From NCBI GenBank assembly GCA_041645495.1, contig JBAZPZ010000021.1:1-29391 (forward strand): a DNA stretch of 29,391 nucleotides, read 5' to 3'. The translations under genes and the position numbers were made by a program. Positions 7,218 through 15,413 of this stretch are shown piece by piece (the stretch's first letter is position 1; every line of letters starts with the position of its first letter). The DNA is from 0-14-0-20-45-22 sp041645495. Its GTDB lineage: Bacteria; Fidelibacterota; UBA2242. A model generated the notes under the pieces. That model was not told where the DNA came from. It saw only the letters and a list, made by a program, of their open reading frames with translations, and did no database searches.

Positions 7218-9371
7218 TCACTTTTTCCCCGCTGCGATCAATGCTACCGGTTCGCCAGCCGGGAATTTCTTCAACTCGATGTCGAGAATCGCGAAAATCT
7301 GTTCGATCTGGACAAGGCCCGTCAGATCGATGATCTTTGCGGAGATCAGCACAAAAATGTCCGGCAAAAGCGCTCCGGCGTCGCCGTAGGTCGTCAATTC
7401 GGTAACAACGTCGCCGATCCGGGATTTCACCTGACTGGCTTCTGTCTGAACGACGAGGCAATCGTTGACCTGCAATTTGATAACGCCTTCGCGGTTGACG
7501 ACGCGGGCTTTTTGAACGGTTTCTTTGACGATTCCGAAGAGCCGGGAATGTGTGAAAGTCGCTGTGATAACCGATAAAAATGATGTCTTTGCGGCGACTT
7601 TTACGCAAGTAGTATCGACTTTCAGTGACGCCACGCCGATTTTCAGCAATTCTTCCTCCGACAGTTCCCTGATGTCAGGATCGCGCGTTCGCAATTCGCT
7701 GGAACCGGTAGCGATGGCAAACACGCGCTTGTTCCGCGTATCGACCTCGATGCTGACTTCGATGCTTTCGGGAATGGCGCCCATCGCCTGAACGGAATTC
7801 ATTGCCTCCTGACGAATCGCCAGCAGATCGGATTCCGTCGGATCGATGATGCTTCGTTCAACGGTGTCGCGGATGATTCCCAGCGCGGCGCCGATGGCTG
7901 AAACGACTTCGCAGTTTTCGGCGATCTGATGATCGAAGCCCATGAATTCGGCGGAAAATGGAACCAATGCCGATGCGCCGCCACCACCACCTACAAATTT
8001 CACCAATGACGCGTCGAGTTTATACTCGCGAATCAGTTGACGGATGGTCGGCTGGATTTTTTCGGCGGAAACGGTCAGGATTTCCCGGGCAATCTTCGAT
8101 TCGGTTTTGTTCATCAACTTGGCAAGCGCTCCGAAACAGGAACGAATCGCTGAAAGATTCGCGGCGCCGTGGCCGACCGTTTTGACATAATCCAGAAAAT
8201 TGGCGGCTTCGGTTGGCGTCAAAGCAAACCGCCGGCCGTCTTTTTTCCGGACAACAGCGTAATCGTCCGGATCGGTTTCCAGCGGTCGGATTTTCTCCAA
8301 TTCGACGTCGGAGAATTCGGTTTCGTCCGAAAAAGCAACATAAGGAAGTCGAGCGATGTGCGCGCTTCGGGGACCGACGTCGATTACCCGATTGTCCTGA
8401 ATTCTTGGCATCGAACCGCCCGCGATGCCGAGCGTTCGGACATCCAGCGTGCAGAGAAAAAGGCGATTGCCGCCGATTTGCGCGCTTTTTACCTGTGGTT
8501 TACCGTTTCGGATGACTGAAATGTCGGTCGATGTTCCGCCGACTTCGATGAAAATTCCATCGCTGATTTTGACGTACATCAGCGCCGCCGCGACGCCTGC
8601 CGCCGGTCCCGAAAGCATCGTCAGAATCGGACGTTTGCGCATCTCATTGATGTCCATGATTCCGCCATCGGAACGCATAATCATCAGCGGCGCGTCGATT
8701 CCCGATTTGCGGACGGATTCTTCGGTCATGTTCGCAGTTTCCAGCATCTTTGGCATCATGCTCGCATTGATGACGGCGGTTCGCGTCCGGATTCTCAGTC
8801 CGTAAAGTTTGGAAATGTGACTTGCGGCGGTCGAAAGATAGCCCATTTGATTCGCGATATTGGCGACAAATTCCTCGTTTTCCGGATGATCGACGCCAAA
8901 CGCTTCCGACGCGACGATAACCTGCGCTCCGTCACGAATCAAACCTTCGATAACGGTTTGAACCTGCTTTTCGGTCAGCGGATTTCCCAGATCGAGATAG
9001 GCGTATTTTGTGTGGAGAAATTTACCCGGCGCCAGCGAAATGTTCTTCGGATTGCTGTCTTTTTGCGAGATCTTTCCTTCCAGTCCGGCGCCCATTCCAA
9101 TGACACCAACCTTCGCCACGTCGCCTTCCAGCAGAGCGTTGGTTGCCTGAGTCGTCGAATGCGCAATGAGAATGATCTCGTCAGGTTGGATTTTCGTCCG
9201 TTCCAGCAACATCTGTAAAGAATCGACGACGCCTTTGGCGACGCCTTCTTTTGCTGTATGTGTCGTCGGAACGCAGGCTTTTCCAACGATCGAATAGTCT
9301 GTAATATTCAGCGCGACGGCATGCGTGAATGTGCCACCAACATCAATGCCGATTTTAATTTTACGTCTCAT
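7218..9371 (-). CDS. hyuA: Hydantoinase/oxoprolinase family protein, subunit A
   Basis: A 717-residue protein of the ASKHA-fold hydantoinase/oxoprolinase A family, whose members use ATP to open five-membered cyclic amides (hydantoins, 5-oxoproline) or act in acetone carboxylation. Visible landmarks are the N-terminal phosphate motif DVGGTFTH (10-17), HSTTQATNALLEG (71-83), SGPAAGV (254-260), the second phosphate motif EVGGTSTDIS (276-285) and a glycine run GGGGGAS near 465. No B subunit (hyuB) is encoded nearby, so it belongs to the single-chain group. The C-terminal 200 residues are not a domain I can name. The ATG at 9371 overlaps the stop of the preceding gene (ATGA), and no ribosome binding site is visible because a 9-bp repeat array ends six bases upstream. 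Translation is therefore probably coupled. The substrate is unknown. Confidence 0.82.
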   Translation of the reverse strand: MRRKIKIGIDVGGTFTHAVALNITDYSIVGKACVPTTHTAKEGVAKGVVDSLQMLLERTKIQPDEIILIAHSTTQATNALLEGDVAKVGVIGMGAGLEGKISQKDSNPKNISLAPGKFLHTKYAYLDLGNPLTEKQVQTVIEGLIRDGAQVIVASEAFGVDHPENEEFVANIANQMGYLSTAASHISKLYGLRIRTRTAVINASMMPKMLETANMTEESVRKSGIDAPLMIMRSDGGIMDINEMRKRPILTMLSGPAAGVAAALMYVKISDGIFIEVGGTSTDISVIRNGKPQVKSAQIGGNRLFLCTLDVRTLGIAGGSMPRIQDNRVIDVGPRSAHIARLPYVAFSDETEFSDVELEKIRPLETDPDDYAVVRKKDGRRFALTPTEAANFLDYVKTVGHGAANLSAIRSCFGALAKLMNKTESKIAREILTVSAEKIQPTIRQLIREYKLDASLVKFVGGGGGASALVPFSAEFMGFDHQIAENCEVVSAIGAALGIIRDTVERSIIDPTESDLLAIRQEAMNSVQAMGAIPESIEVSIEVDTRNKRVFAIATGSSELRTRDPDIRELSEEELLKIGVASLKVDTTCVKVAAKTSFLSVITATFTHSRLFGIVKETVQKARVVNREGVIKLQVNDCLVVQTEASQVKSRIGDVVTELTTYGDAGALLPDIFVLISAKIIDLTGLVQIEQIFAILDIELKKFPAGEPVALIAAGKK

Positions 9372-10021
9372 GGGGTTGGTTGATTAGGTTTATTAGGTAG
9401 ATTAGGTAGATTAGGTAGATTAGGTTGATTAGGTTGATTGGGTTGATTGGGTTGATTGGGTTGAGTGGGTTGATTAGGTTGATTGGGTTGATTGGGTTGA
9501 TTAGGTTGATTGGGTTGATTAGGTTGATTAGGTTGATTGGGTTGATTGGGTTGATTGGGTTGATTAGGTTGATTAGGTATGTCCGTCGCCATAGAAGGGT
9601 TATGGTTTTGGGTTAAATAAGGTTCATCGGGTTCGGAGATTTTGTCGTTCAGTTTTTGGTCTTTTAAAAACTTGATATATCCATTGAGAACCTTAACGAC
9701 AAAAAGGACTTTTCCAACAAACTCATCGAATTTTTCCTGATTGATATAGTTTTCATCAACCGCGACCGTCAGGTGATCGATCAATTCAAAAAGCGAGCCT
9801 CGCGCTTGCCTGCAAAACCGGATGTTTTCCTGAAAGTGGTATCTACCCTGGCCTTCGGCAATATTTGCAGTAACCGATCTTGAAGCGCGGGTAATTTGGT
9901 CAATCAATTGATGCTTTTCGCTCGCCGGTAATGATTTAACAAATTCAGAAAAATCTTTCCTCAATTCCCGCGCAAATTTCCAGGCATCCAGTGTGGCAAA
10001 GGAATAATTGTTGTTTGTCAT
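9368..10021 (-). CDS. Four-helix-bundle (S23-like) protein with NQP tail
   Basis: Residues 1 to about 125 are the small four-helix-bundle family derived from 23S rRNA intervening-sequence proteins (S23). The characteristic TANIAEGQGRY is preceded by an ITRASRS helix and followed by a QARGSLFELIDHL helix. Its cellular role is unknown. Family members usually stop at about 115-130 residues, but this frame continues through a 22-unit 9-bp array, adding a tail of Asn-Gln-Pro triplets with a few Leu, Lys and Thr variants, and ends in an ATGA overlap with hyuA. I start at ATG 10021; a TTG at 10036 in the same frame is less likely. The domain itself is clear. Whether the tail is made or tolerated is inference. 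Confidence 0.75.
   Translation of the reverse strand: MTNNNYSFATLDAWKFARELRKDFSEFVKSLPASEKHQLIDQITRASRSVTANIAEGQGRYHFQENIRFCRQARGSLFELIDHLTVAVDENYINQEKFDEFVGKVLFVVKVLNGYIKFLKDQKLNDKISEPDEPYLTQNHNPSMATDIPNQPNQPNQPNQPNQPNQPNQPNQPNQPNQPNQPNQPTQPNQPNQPNQPNQPNLPNLPNLPNKPNQPTP
9378..9575. repeat. 9-bp tandem array, 22 units
   Basis: The unit is GGTTGATTR on the plus strand (YAATCAACC on the other). The array is 198 bases, exactly 22 units, with no length change within it. A few units carry point differences (GGTAGATTA three times, GGTTTATTA, GGTTGAGTG). Because 9 is a multiple of 3, it is translated in one frame as Asn-Gln-Pro triplets at the end of the four-helix-bundle gene. Confidence 0.95.
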
Positions 10022-10080
10022 ATCCAACCAAAGCAATCGAATTTATCATCCTGAATTTCGTCTATCCAATCCACTCCGCT

Positions 10081-10152
10081 AACCCTATTTAACCTATTTA
10101 ACCCACTCAACCTATTTAACCTATTCAACCTATTTCTACCTACTCAATCTAT
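10081..10152. repeat. 9-bp tandem array, about eight units
   Basis: Units such as AACCTATTT and AACCTATTC repeat at 9 bases, with one 10-base unit at the left, and run to the base before the permease stop codon (10153-10155). It is related in sequence and period to the arrays at 7164 and 9378. Confidence 0.75.
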
Positions 10153-11628
10153 TTACATAAACCATACCGCCGCGACGGCTAAACCCAGCGTCGCGATCGC
10201 CCACGTATAAGGAATCGTATTCCATAACACCTTTTGAACGTCCTGCTGCATTTCATTTGCCAGCCAGACGTTGTGCGTATTCGTCGGGTCGCTGATGCCC
10301 TGCACCTGTCCGACCGCCATCAACAATCCCATGATTGCACCGGCATTCATTCCGCTCGCAAGCAGAATGGCGGCGAGTCCGTAACCCATGCCCCAAACGT
10401 TTAACGGTCCTCGATACAATGCCAGCGGCGCCGCCAATCCGAAAATCAGTACATAAGACCATGGAGAATGCGGAATGACTGACTGCATAACCGGTTGCAA
10501 TAAATTCAACACAGGCCAACCTTCCGGATGTTCCGCCGCCCATGTTCCGCCGGGTCCGATGATCGCATTCAGCAACATTCCGATCCCAAACATTAAAATA
10601 ATCGCGGGCATCACGACGGCTCCGCCTTCAAAAACCGAGCGAATGAACAGATTCAGATTTCCTTTCCGATATGTCGCTACATAACCATAAATCAATCCGC
10701 TGATAAACGCCGCAATGAAATCGATCCTGAACAATAAGATCAGGAACAGCGGAACAAGCGGCGTCAGATATGCCGACCAATGAATCTTCCGTTCGTTTTT
10801 CGATTTCGACCAAAACGCCCGTAAAATATTCCAGGCAAACAGCGCACTCAAACCGACGCCGATTGTCCATTTAAAACCTTTTCCAACGGCGTTTAAACCG
10901 GCTTTGACTATTTGTTGAATCGAATCATCGATCGATTGGTATGCCCAAAAACCTGCGCCGATGACGAAAACGATTCCCAGCGTCGAAACGATGATTTTTT
11001 TCAGGTTCAGATTGTGTCCGTCGCGGTACAACTGAATCGTGATATAAATCAGCGCGACGACAAACGTCATTCCGAACATCATGAGCGCGAAAGGACGGAT
11101 ATCATCGACCGACAAATTCATCACATTGATGTAAAGCGCCCAGTTTCCGGCATTGAGAATCCCGCCGATGCTCAGTCCAAAAAGAAAAATTCCTACGACT
11201 GTCATCTGCCCGATTCCGATGGACGACATGATCGGCAGGACAATCGTCGCCACCATGATGATCGCGCCCAGCCCGCCAAGCGTCGTAAAAAGCAAGGCGA
11301 TGAGCGAGAGCATGAGAACGGCGATGCTCCACGGATTATCACCCGCGAGTTCGGCACCGATCTTGATGAAATTCTCGGCGACTTTGGTCTTTTGCAGAAA
11401 AATGCTCAACATGCTTCCGAAGAATGCAACCGTGTAAGCCGTGTGCAATCGGAGCGTTCCCTGCCCGATAACTAATTGAATCGTGTCGTTGAACGAAACA
11501 CCGCCGATCAGCGGAATGACAAAAGCCATGACCGGCAGAGCGATCAGGGCGGGAATTTTACGGAAAAACATAGCGAGCGAAATGACAAGAAACAGGCCGA
11601 TAAACAGTGCAATTTGGATTATTTCCAT
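10153..11628 (-). CDS. Ion-transporter-superfamily permease (GntP/CitM-like)
   Basis: A 491-residue inner-membrane protein with some eleven to twelve hydrophobic segments and a hydrophilic centre near residues 235-285. The arrangement, with GGLGAIIMVATIVLPIMSS in the first half and ISDPTNTHNVWLANEM near the end, resembles the large anion-permease families (gluconate, citrate, dicarboxylate); I cannot name the subfamily. It is the first gene of the minus-strand set permease, four-helix-bundle protein, hydantoinase, DUF5009. A permease in front of a cyclic-amide hydrolase suggests import of that enzyme's substrate or of a related carboxylate, by context only. The ATG at 11628 has no strong ribosome binding site. 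Confidence 0.72.
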   Translation of the reverse strand: MEIIQIALFIGLFLVISLAMFFRKIPALIALPVMAFVIPLIGGVSFNDTIQLVIGQGTLRLHTAYTVAFFGSMLSIFLQKTKVAENFIKIGAELAGDNPWSIAVLMLSLIALLFTTLGGLGAIIMVATIVLPIMSSIGIGQMTVVGIFLFGLSIGGILNAGNWALYINVMNLSVDDIRPFALMMFGMTFVVALIYITIQLYRDGHNLNLKKIIVSTLGIVFVIGAGFWAYQSIDDSIQQIVKAGLNAVGKGFKWTIGVGLSALFAWNILRAFWSKSKNERKIHWSAYLTPLVPLFLILLFRIDFIAAFISGLIYGYVATYRKGNLNLFIRSVFEGGAVVMPAIILMFGIGMLLNAIIGPGGTWAAEHPEGWPVLNLLQPVMQSVIPHSPWSYVLIFGLAAPLALYRGPLNVWGMGYGLAAILLASGMNAGAIMGLLMAVGQVQGISDPTNTHNVWLANEMQQDVQKVLWNTIPYTWAIATLGLAVAAVWFM

Positions 11629-11678
11629 GGCGTCAATATCTTCATTTTTCCAGTGTCACAGTCTTCTAGGTTCGGGAA

Positions 11679-11710
11679 AAAATATAACCAACGCCCGTTC
11701 GATTTCCAAG
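11679..11710 (-). promoter_or_regulatory. Candidate FCB-type promoter of the permease operon
   Basis: On the minus strand CTTG (11707-11710) is followed after 20 bases by TATATTTT (11679-11686). Each element has one mismatch to the Bacteroidetes-type consensus TTTG/TAnnTTTG. The start of transcription would fall about 40 bases before the permease ATG. Confidence 0.3.
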
Positions 11711-11722
11711 GCGAAAATCGAA
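11698..11722. promoter_or_regulatory. Inverted repeat in the divergent promoter region
   Basis: The arms TTCGATTT and AAATCGAA, with a 9-base centre, lie between the divergent permease and FAD-oxidoreductase genes and overlap the candidate permease promoter. The spacing of about 17 bases between arm centres would suit a dimeric regulator. No regulator gene is adjacent. Confidence 0.3.
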
Positions 11723-11809
11723 AGTAGCCGTTGTTTAATTGGATAAAAGTGTTTTAGTTTATCGCCGGTTTTGAGTATGAAAGCATGAACAGTTGCGATT
11801 GGAAGTGAA

Positions 11810-13546
11810 ATGAAAATTCTGGAAACGAAAGTGTTGGTGATCGGCGGCGGCGCAAGCGGCGTCTGTGCGGCAATTCAAGCCGCTCGTCTGGGTGTTAGCG
11901 TCATCCTTATCGAAGAAACGACGTGGTTAGGCGGAATGTTGACTGCGGCCGGCGTTAGCGCCACCGACGGAAATCACCGGCTTCCTTCCGGACTTTGGGG
12001 CGAATTCCGGCAAAGACTTTACGACTACTACGGCTCCGCGTCTGCCGTCGAAACCGGTTGGGTCAGCAATACGCTTTTCGAGCCGCGCGTCGGACAACAG
12101 ATTTTTCAGGAAATGTGCGATGCGGAACCGACGCTCACCGTTTTGAAAGGTTACCGGATCGTTTCCATTTTGAAAAAATCCAACCACGTCATCGGCGCTG
12201 TATTTATTGATAATCAGGGTGAAAATCTTCGTGTGTTATGTCAAATTATCGTTGAAGCAACCGAATACGGAGACGCGCTCGCTCTGGCTGGTTGCGAGTA
12301 TCGCGTCGGACGGGAATCGCGCGCTGAAACCGGCGAACGCTTCGCACCCGAATTAGCCGATGAAATCATTCAGGACATCACTTACGTCGCTGTTTTGAAA
12401 GATTACGGAATCGGCACCGACCAGACGATTCCAAAACCGCCTAATTACAACGCTTCCGCTTACAATAAATCATGCCAAAAATCCAACGAGAATCTGCACG
12501 ATCCCGAACGAATGCTGAATTACGGACGGTTACCAAACGGCAAATACATGATCAACTGGCCGTTTCATGGAAACGATTTTTACATGAACGCCACTGAAAT
12601 GAACCCGAACGAACGCTTTTCAGCGCTTCAACGAGCGAAGGATTTCACACTGGGTTTCGTCTATTTCATTCAAACCGAACTCGGTTACAAGTATCTCGGA
12701 CTTGCAGACGATGAATTCCCAACCGCCGACCGACTTGCGCTGATTCCGTATAATCGCGAGAGCCGCCGGATTATCGGGATGACGCGTCTGAAATTGGAAG
12801 ACATTGAAAACATCTATCAATCGCCTCAGGGCGAGTTGTATAAATCGGGCATTGCCGTCGGCGATTATCCGCTTGACCATCATCATCACAAGTGTCCGAA
12901 ACCGGCGAACGAAACCTACCCGCAGATTTCTTCATTCACGGTTCCGTTCGGTTGTTTGATTCCTGCAACGATCGACGGCTTGTTGGTCGCAGAGAAGAGC
13001 ATTTCCGTCACGCATTATGTCAACGGATGCACGCGCCTTCAGCCATGCGTCATGCTGATCGGACAGGCGGCGGGCGCCGCGGCGGCTCTGTGCGTTCGCG
13101 AAAACGTTCAGCCTCGCGATCTCGCCGTTCGGAAACTCCAGCAGGTTTTATTGGACGCGCGCGCTTACCTGATGCCGTTTTCGGACGTCAAATCCGACGA
13201 TCCGGCGTTTCAGGCAATTCAACGGATCGGCGCGACCGGAATTCTCAAAGGTGAATCGATTCATCACGACTGGGTGAACGAACTTCGATTCAATCCGGAC
13301 GATAAAGTCACGGAAAAGGAATTTATCGACGCCATCAGTCTGGCAACCGATTTCCCACCGAAATCGATTCCGAACATGTCACCGGAGGATTTCATTACGA
13401 AAAGTCAGTTCGCAGTCTTCACGAAAAAAATGAACTGGCGGCTTCCTGAACTATACTCGCCGCCTTCACAAAAATGGCTCACGCGGCGCGACTTCGCCGT
13501 TTGGCTTGATGCGCAATTCGATCCGTTCAACACTATTCCGGTTTAG
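11810..13546 (+). CDS. FAD-dependent oxidoreductase (PF12831 type)
   Basis: A 578-residue flavoprotein. Residues 8-35 are a dinucleotide-binding Rossmann motif with GGGASG at 12-17 and the closing acidic residue E35. TTWLGGMLTAAGVSATDG follows, typical of the FAD_oxidored family. The segment VNGCTRLQPCVMLIGQAAG near 405-424 is the usual C-terminal FAD contact. No signal peptide, so cytoplasmic. From about residue 457 (FSDVKSDDPAFQAIQ, ILKGE, FNPDDKVTEKEF) a stretch resembles one S-layer-homology repeat, odd for a cytoplasmic enzyme but seen in this family. The next gene starts five bases after the stop, so the two are co-translated. The substrate is unknown; the pairing with a GHL10 glycosidase-like protein suggests carbohydrate chemistry. 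Confidence 0.85.
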   Translation: MKILETKVLVIGGGASGVCAAIQAARLGVSVILIEETTWLGGMLTAAGVSATDGNHRLPSGLWGEFRQRLYDYYGSASAVETGWVSNTLFEPRVGQQIFQEMCDAEPTLTVLKGYRIVSILKKSNHVIGAVFIDNQGENLRVLCQIIVEATEYGDALALAGCEYRVGRESRAETGERFAPELADEIIQDITYVAVLKDYGIGTDQTIPKPPNYNASAYNKSCQKSNENLHDPERMLNYGRLPNGKYMINWPFHGNDFYMNATEMNPNERFSALQRAKDFTLGFVYFIQTELGYKYLGLADDEFPTADRLALIPYNRESRRIIGMTRLKLEDIENIYQSPQGELYKSGIAVGDYPLDHHHHKCPKPANETYPQISSFTVPFGCLIPATIDGLLVAEKSISVTHYVNGCTRLQPCVMLIGQAAGAAAALCVRENVQPRDLAVRKLQQVLLDARAYLMPFSDVKSDDPAFQAIQRIGATGILKGESIHHDWVNELRFNPDDKVTEKEFIDAISLATDFPPKSIPNMSPEDFITKSQFAVFTKKMNWRLPELYSPPSQKWLTRRDFAVWLDAQFDPFNTIPV

Positions 13547-13551
13547 TAAAT

Positions 13552-14694
13552 ATGCAAAGATTTCTCCGTTTATCTTTAATTCTTGTACTCTTGTCCAATT
13601 TCGCGTCGTCTCAGGAAATTCCGACCGAACTCCGCGGCGTCTGGCTGACCAACGTCGATAGCCAGGTTTTGGACAGCCGTGAAAACATCGCGTCTGCGAT
13701 GCAATTTCTCGCCGATCACTATTTCAACGTCGTCTTTCCCGTCGTCTGGAACGATGCGCAAACGCTTTATCCAAGTCAGGTAATGGACAGTTCGTTCGGT
13801 GTGCGCATCAATCCGCGATTTACAGGGCGCGATCCGTTGGCAGAAGTCATTTCCGAGGCGCACAGCCGTGGAATCGCCGTCATTCCATGGTTCGAATACG
13901 GTTTTTCGTCTTCCTATGAAAAAAACGGCGGACTGATCCTCGAAAAGAGACCGAATTGGGCGGAGCGCAATAATCATGGAAACCTTCTGACAAAAAACGG
14001 CTTCAAGTGGATGAATCCATATCATCCCGAAGTGCAGGAATTCATCATTTCGCTTGTCACGGAAGTCGTGAAAAATTACGACATCGACGGCATTCAGGGC
14101 GACGATCGGCTTCCGGCAAATCCGATCGAAGGCGGCTACTCGGACTTTACTCAAAAATTGTATGCTACCGAACATGCGGGGAAGTTGCCGCCAACCAATT
14201 TTCGTGACGAGAACTGGCAAAAATGGCGGGCAAACAAACTCACAATTTTTTGTAAAGACCTTACTGATGCTGTCCGAAGCCTCAAACCCGACATTCTGAT
14301 TTCCTGGGCGCCCAGCGTTTATCCCTGGTGCTACGACGAGTATTTACAGGATTGGCCTGCGTGGATTCGGGCGAATTGCGCCGACCTCGTCATCCCGCAG
14401 GTTTACCGGTATTCTTTTCCCGAGTATAAAATGACGCTCCGTGAAATGGTGCCGGAGGAAATCGATTCGCGCCGGAACATCATCTTTCCAGGAATTCTCA
14501 TGAACGTCGGCGAATATGTCATTTCGGAGGATTATTTGCTGAAAGCGGTCGCCCAAAACCGAAAGTCCGGCTACCGCGGCGAAGTATTTTTCTTTTATGA
14601 AGGACTACGGAAAAATGACGATCAACTGGCGAACGCTCTATTGAATACATTTTACCAGAAACCGGCAAAGTTTCCGGACACTTTTCGGCGTTAG
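13552..14694 (+). CDS. Secreted GHL10 (DUF187) glycoside-hydrolase-like protein
   Basis: A 380-residue protein with a clear signal peptide (FLRLSLILVLLSNFASSQ, mature from about residue 22). It is of the GHL10 family (PF02638). Landmarks are ELRGVWLTNVDSQVL at the first strand, AHSRGIAVIPWFEYGF (about 103-118), WMNPYHPEVQEFI, DIDGIQGDDR (about 178-187) and the acidic strands beyond. E. coli DigH (YddW), a member, acts on peptidoglycan glycan strands stripped of peptides, so a similar amino-sugar polymer is a reasonable guess. Residues 185-186 (DD) are candidate active-site acids by family position only. It is coupled to the FAD oxidoreductase. Its stop codon overlaps the stop of nanE on the other strand. 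Confidence 0.82.
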   Translation: MQRFLRLSLILVLLSNFASSQEIPTELRGVWLTNVDSQVLDSRENIASAMQFLADHYFNVVFPVVWNDAQTLYPSQVMDSSFGVRINPRFTGRDPLAEVISEAHSRGIAVIPWFEYGFSSSYEKNGGLILEKRPNWAERNNHGNLLTKNGFKWMNPYHPEVQEFIISLVTEVVKNYDIDGIQGDDRLPANPIEGGYSDFTQKLYATEHAGKLPPTNFRDENWQKWRANKLTIFCKDLTDAVRSLKPDILISWAPSVYPWCYDEYLQDWPAWIRANCADLVIPQVYRYSFPEYKMTLREMVPEEIDSRRNIIFPGILMNVGEYVISEDYLLKAVAQNRKSGYRGEVFFFYEGLRKNDDQLANALLNTFYQKPAKFPDTFRR

Positions 14695-15395
14695 TTTTTC
14701 TTCCGAATTTCCTGTAAAAATCGCTGCGTGACGAGCGTCGGACGCGTGATCGCCGAGCCAACGACGACCGCATAGGCGCCCAATTCCAGAAGCCTGCGCG
14801 CATCTTCGGGATTCCAAATTCGTCCTTCGGCGATGACTGGAATACGGTTATCGATTTTTTCAACGAGTTTTTGTAACAAAGCGAAGTCCGGCTTGTATTC
14901 GCTTTCCGTTTTTGTGTAGGAAGTGTAACCGGATAGCGTCGTGCTGATGAGATCGAAGCCTAGATCGCAGGCACGTTCACCTTCGTCGAAAGTCGAAATG
15001 TCAGCCATCAGCAAAACATTGGTTTTTTCTTTCAAAAAGCGGATGATGTTTTCCAGTTTTTCGTTGTTCGGACGCTTTCGGTTGGTGGCATCGAACGCCA
15101 GAATTTCGCAACCGGTTTCGGCGACTTCCAAGTTGTCGGCGAGCGTCGCCCCGATAAAAACTTCGGAGTTCGGGTATTTCTTTTTATAAATGCCGATGAC
15201 GGGCAGACGAACCGCGTTCCAGATAGCGACGATATTTTTCGGATAACAGGCGCGAATGGCGCACGCTCCGCCAAGTTCCGCCGCCTGAGCCAACGCGGCA
15301 AGAATTTCCGGTTTTCCCAGCGGTTCGTTATCGTCCGCCTGAACGGAAACGATCAGTCCGCCTTTGATTCGGGCAAGCGTGGTTTCGGTATTCAT
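14691..15395 (-). CDS. nanE: N-acetylmannosamine-6-phosphate 2-epimerase
   Basis: A 234-residue TIM-barrel enzyme that interconverts ManNAc-6-P and GlcNAc-6-P. Family marks are KGGLIVSVQA at the N terminus, PVIGIYKKKYPNSEVFIGAT, EILAFDATNRKRP, TLSGYT and the strongly conserved IAEGRIWNPEDA followed by GAYAVVVGSAITRP at the phosphate-binding loop. The length is normal. It is the last gene of the long minus-strand run, 18 bases after the GH94 gene, with GGAGG eleven bases before the ATG. In sialic-acid users it follows NanK/NanA. Here neither lyase nor kinase is visible, so its role in feeding GlcNAc-6-P metabolism is inferred from the GH94 and mutase neighbours. Confidence 0.92.
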   Translation of the reverse strand: MNTETTLARIKGGLIVSVQADDNEPLGKPEILAALAQAAELGGACAIRACYPKNIVAIWNAVRLPVIGIYKKKYPNSEVFIGATLADNLEVAETGCEILAFDATNRKRPNNEKLENIIRFLKEKTNVLLMADISTFDEGERACDLGFDLISTTLSGYTSYTKTESEYKPDFALLQKLVEKIDNRIPVIAEGRIWNPEDARRLLELGAYAVVVGSAITRPTLVTQRFLQEIRKKN

Positions 15396-15413
15396 TTGAC
15401 TTCGTTCCTCCGG

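Noticed and set aside
8169..8519. Plus-strand frames opposite the hydantoinase gene
   Set aside because: They are antisense shadows of a well-supported gene and have no family features. The same applies to the long antisense frame at 16623-17807 opposite GH94.
9378..9575. CRISPR-like regular repeat
   Set aside because: The 9-base units are directly adjacent with no spacers.
14691..14694. Convergent overlap of the GHL10 and nanE stop codons as a sign of a frameshift
   Set aside because: Both proteins end at normal family length, so this is simple tight packing.
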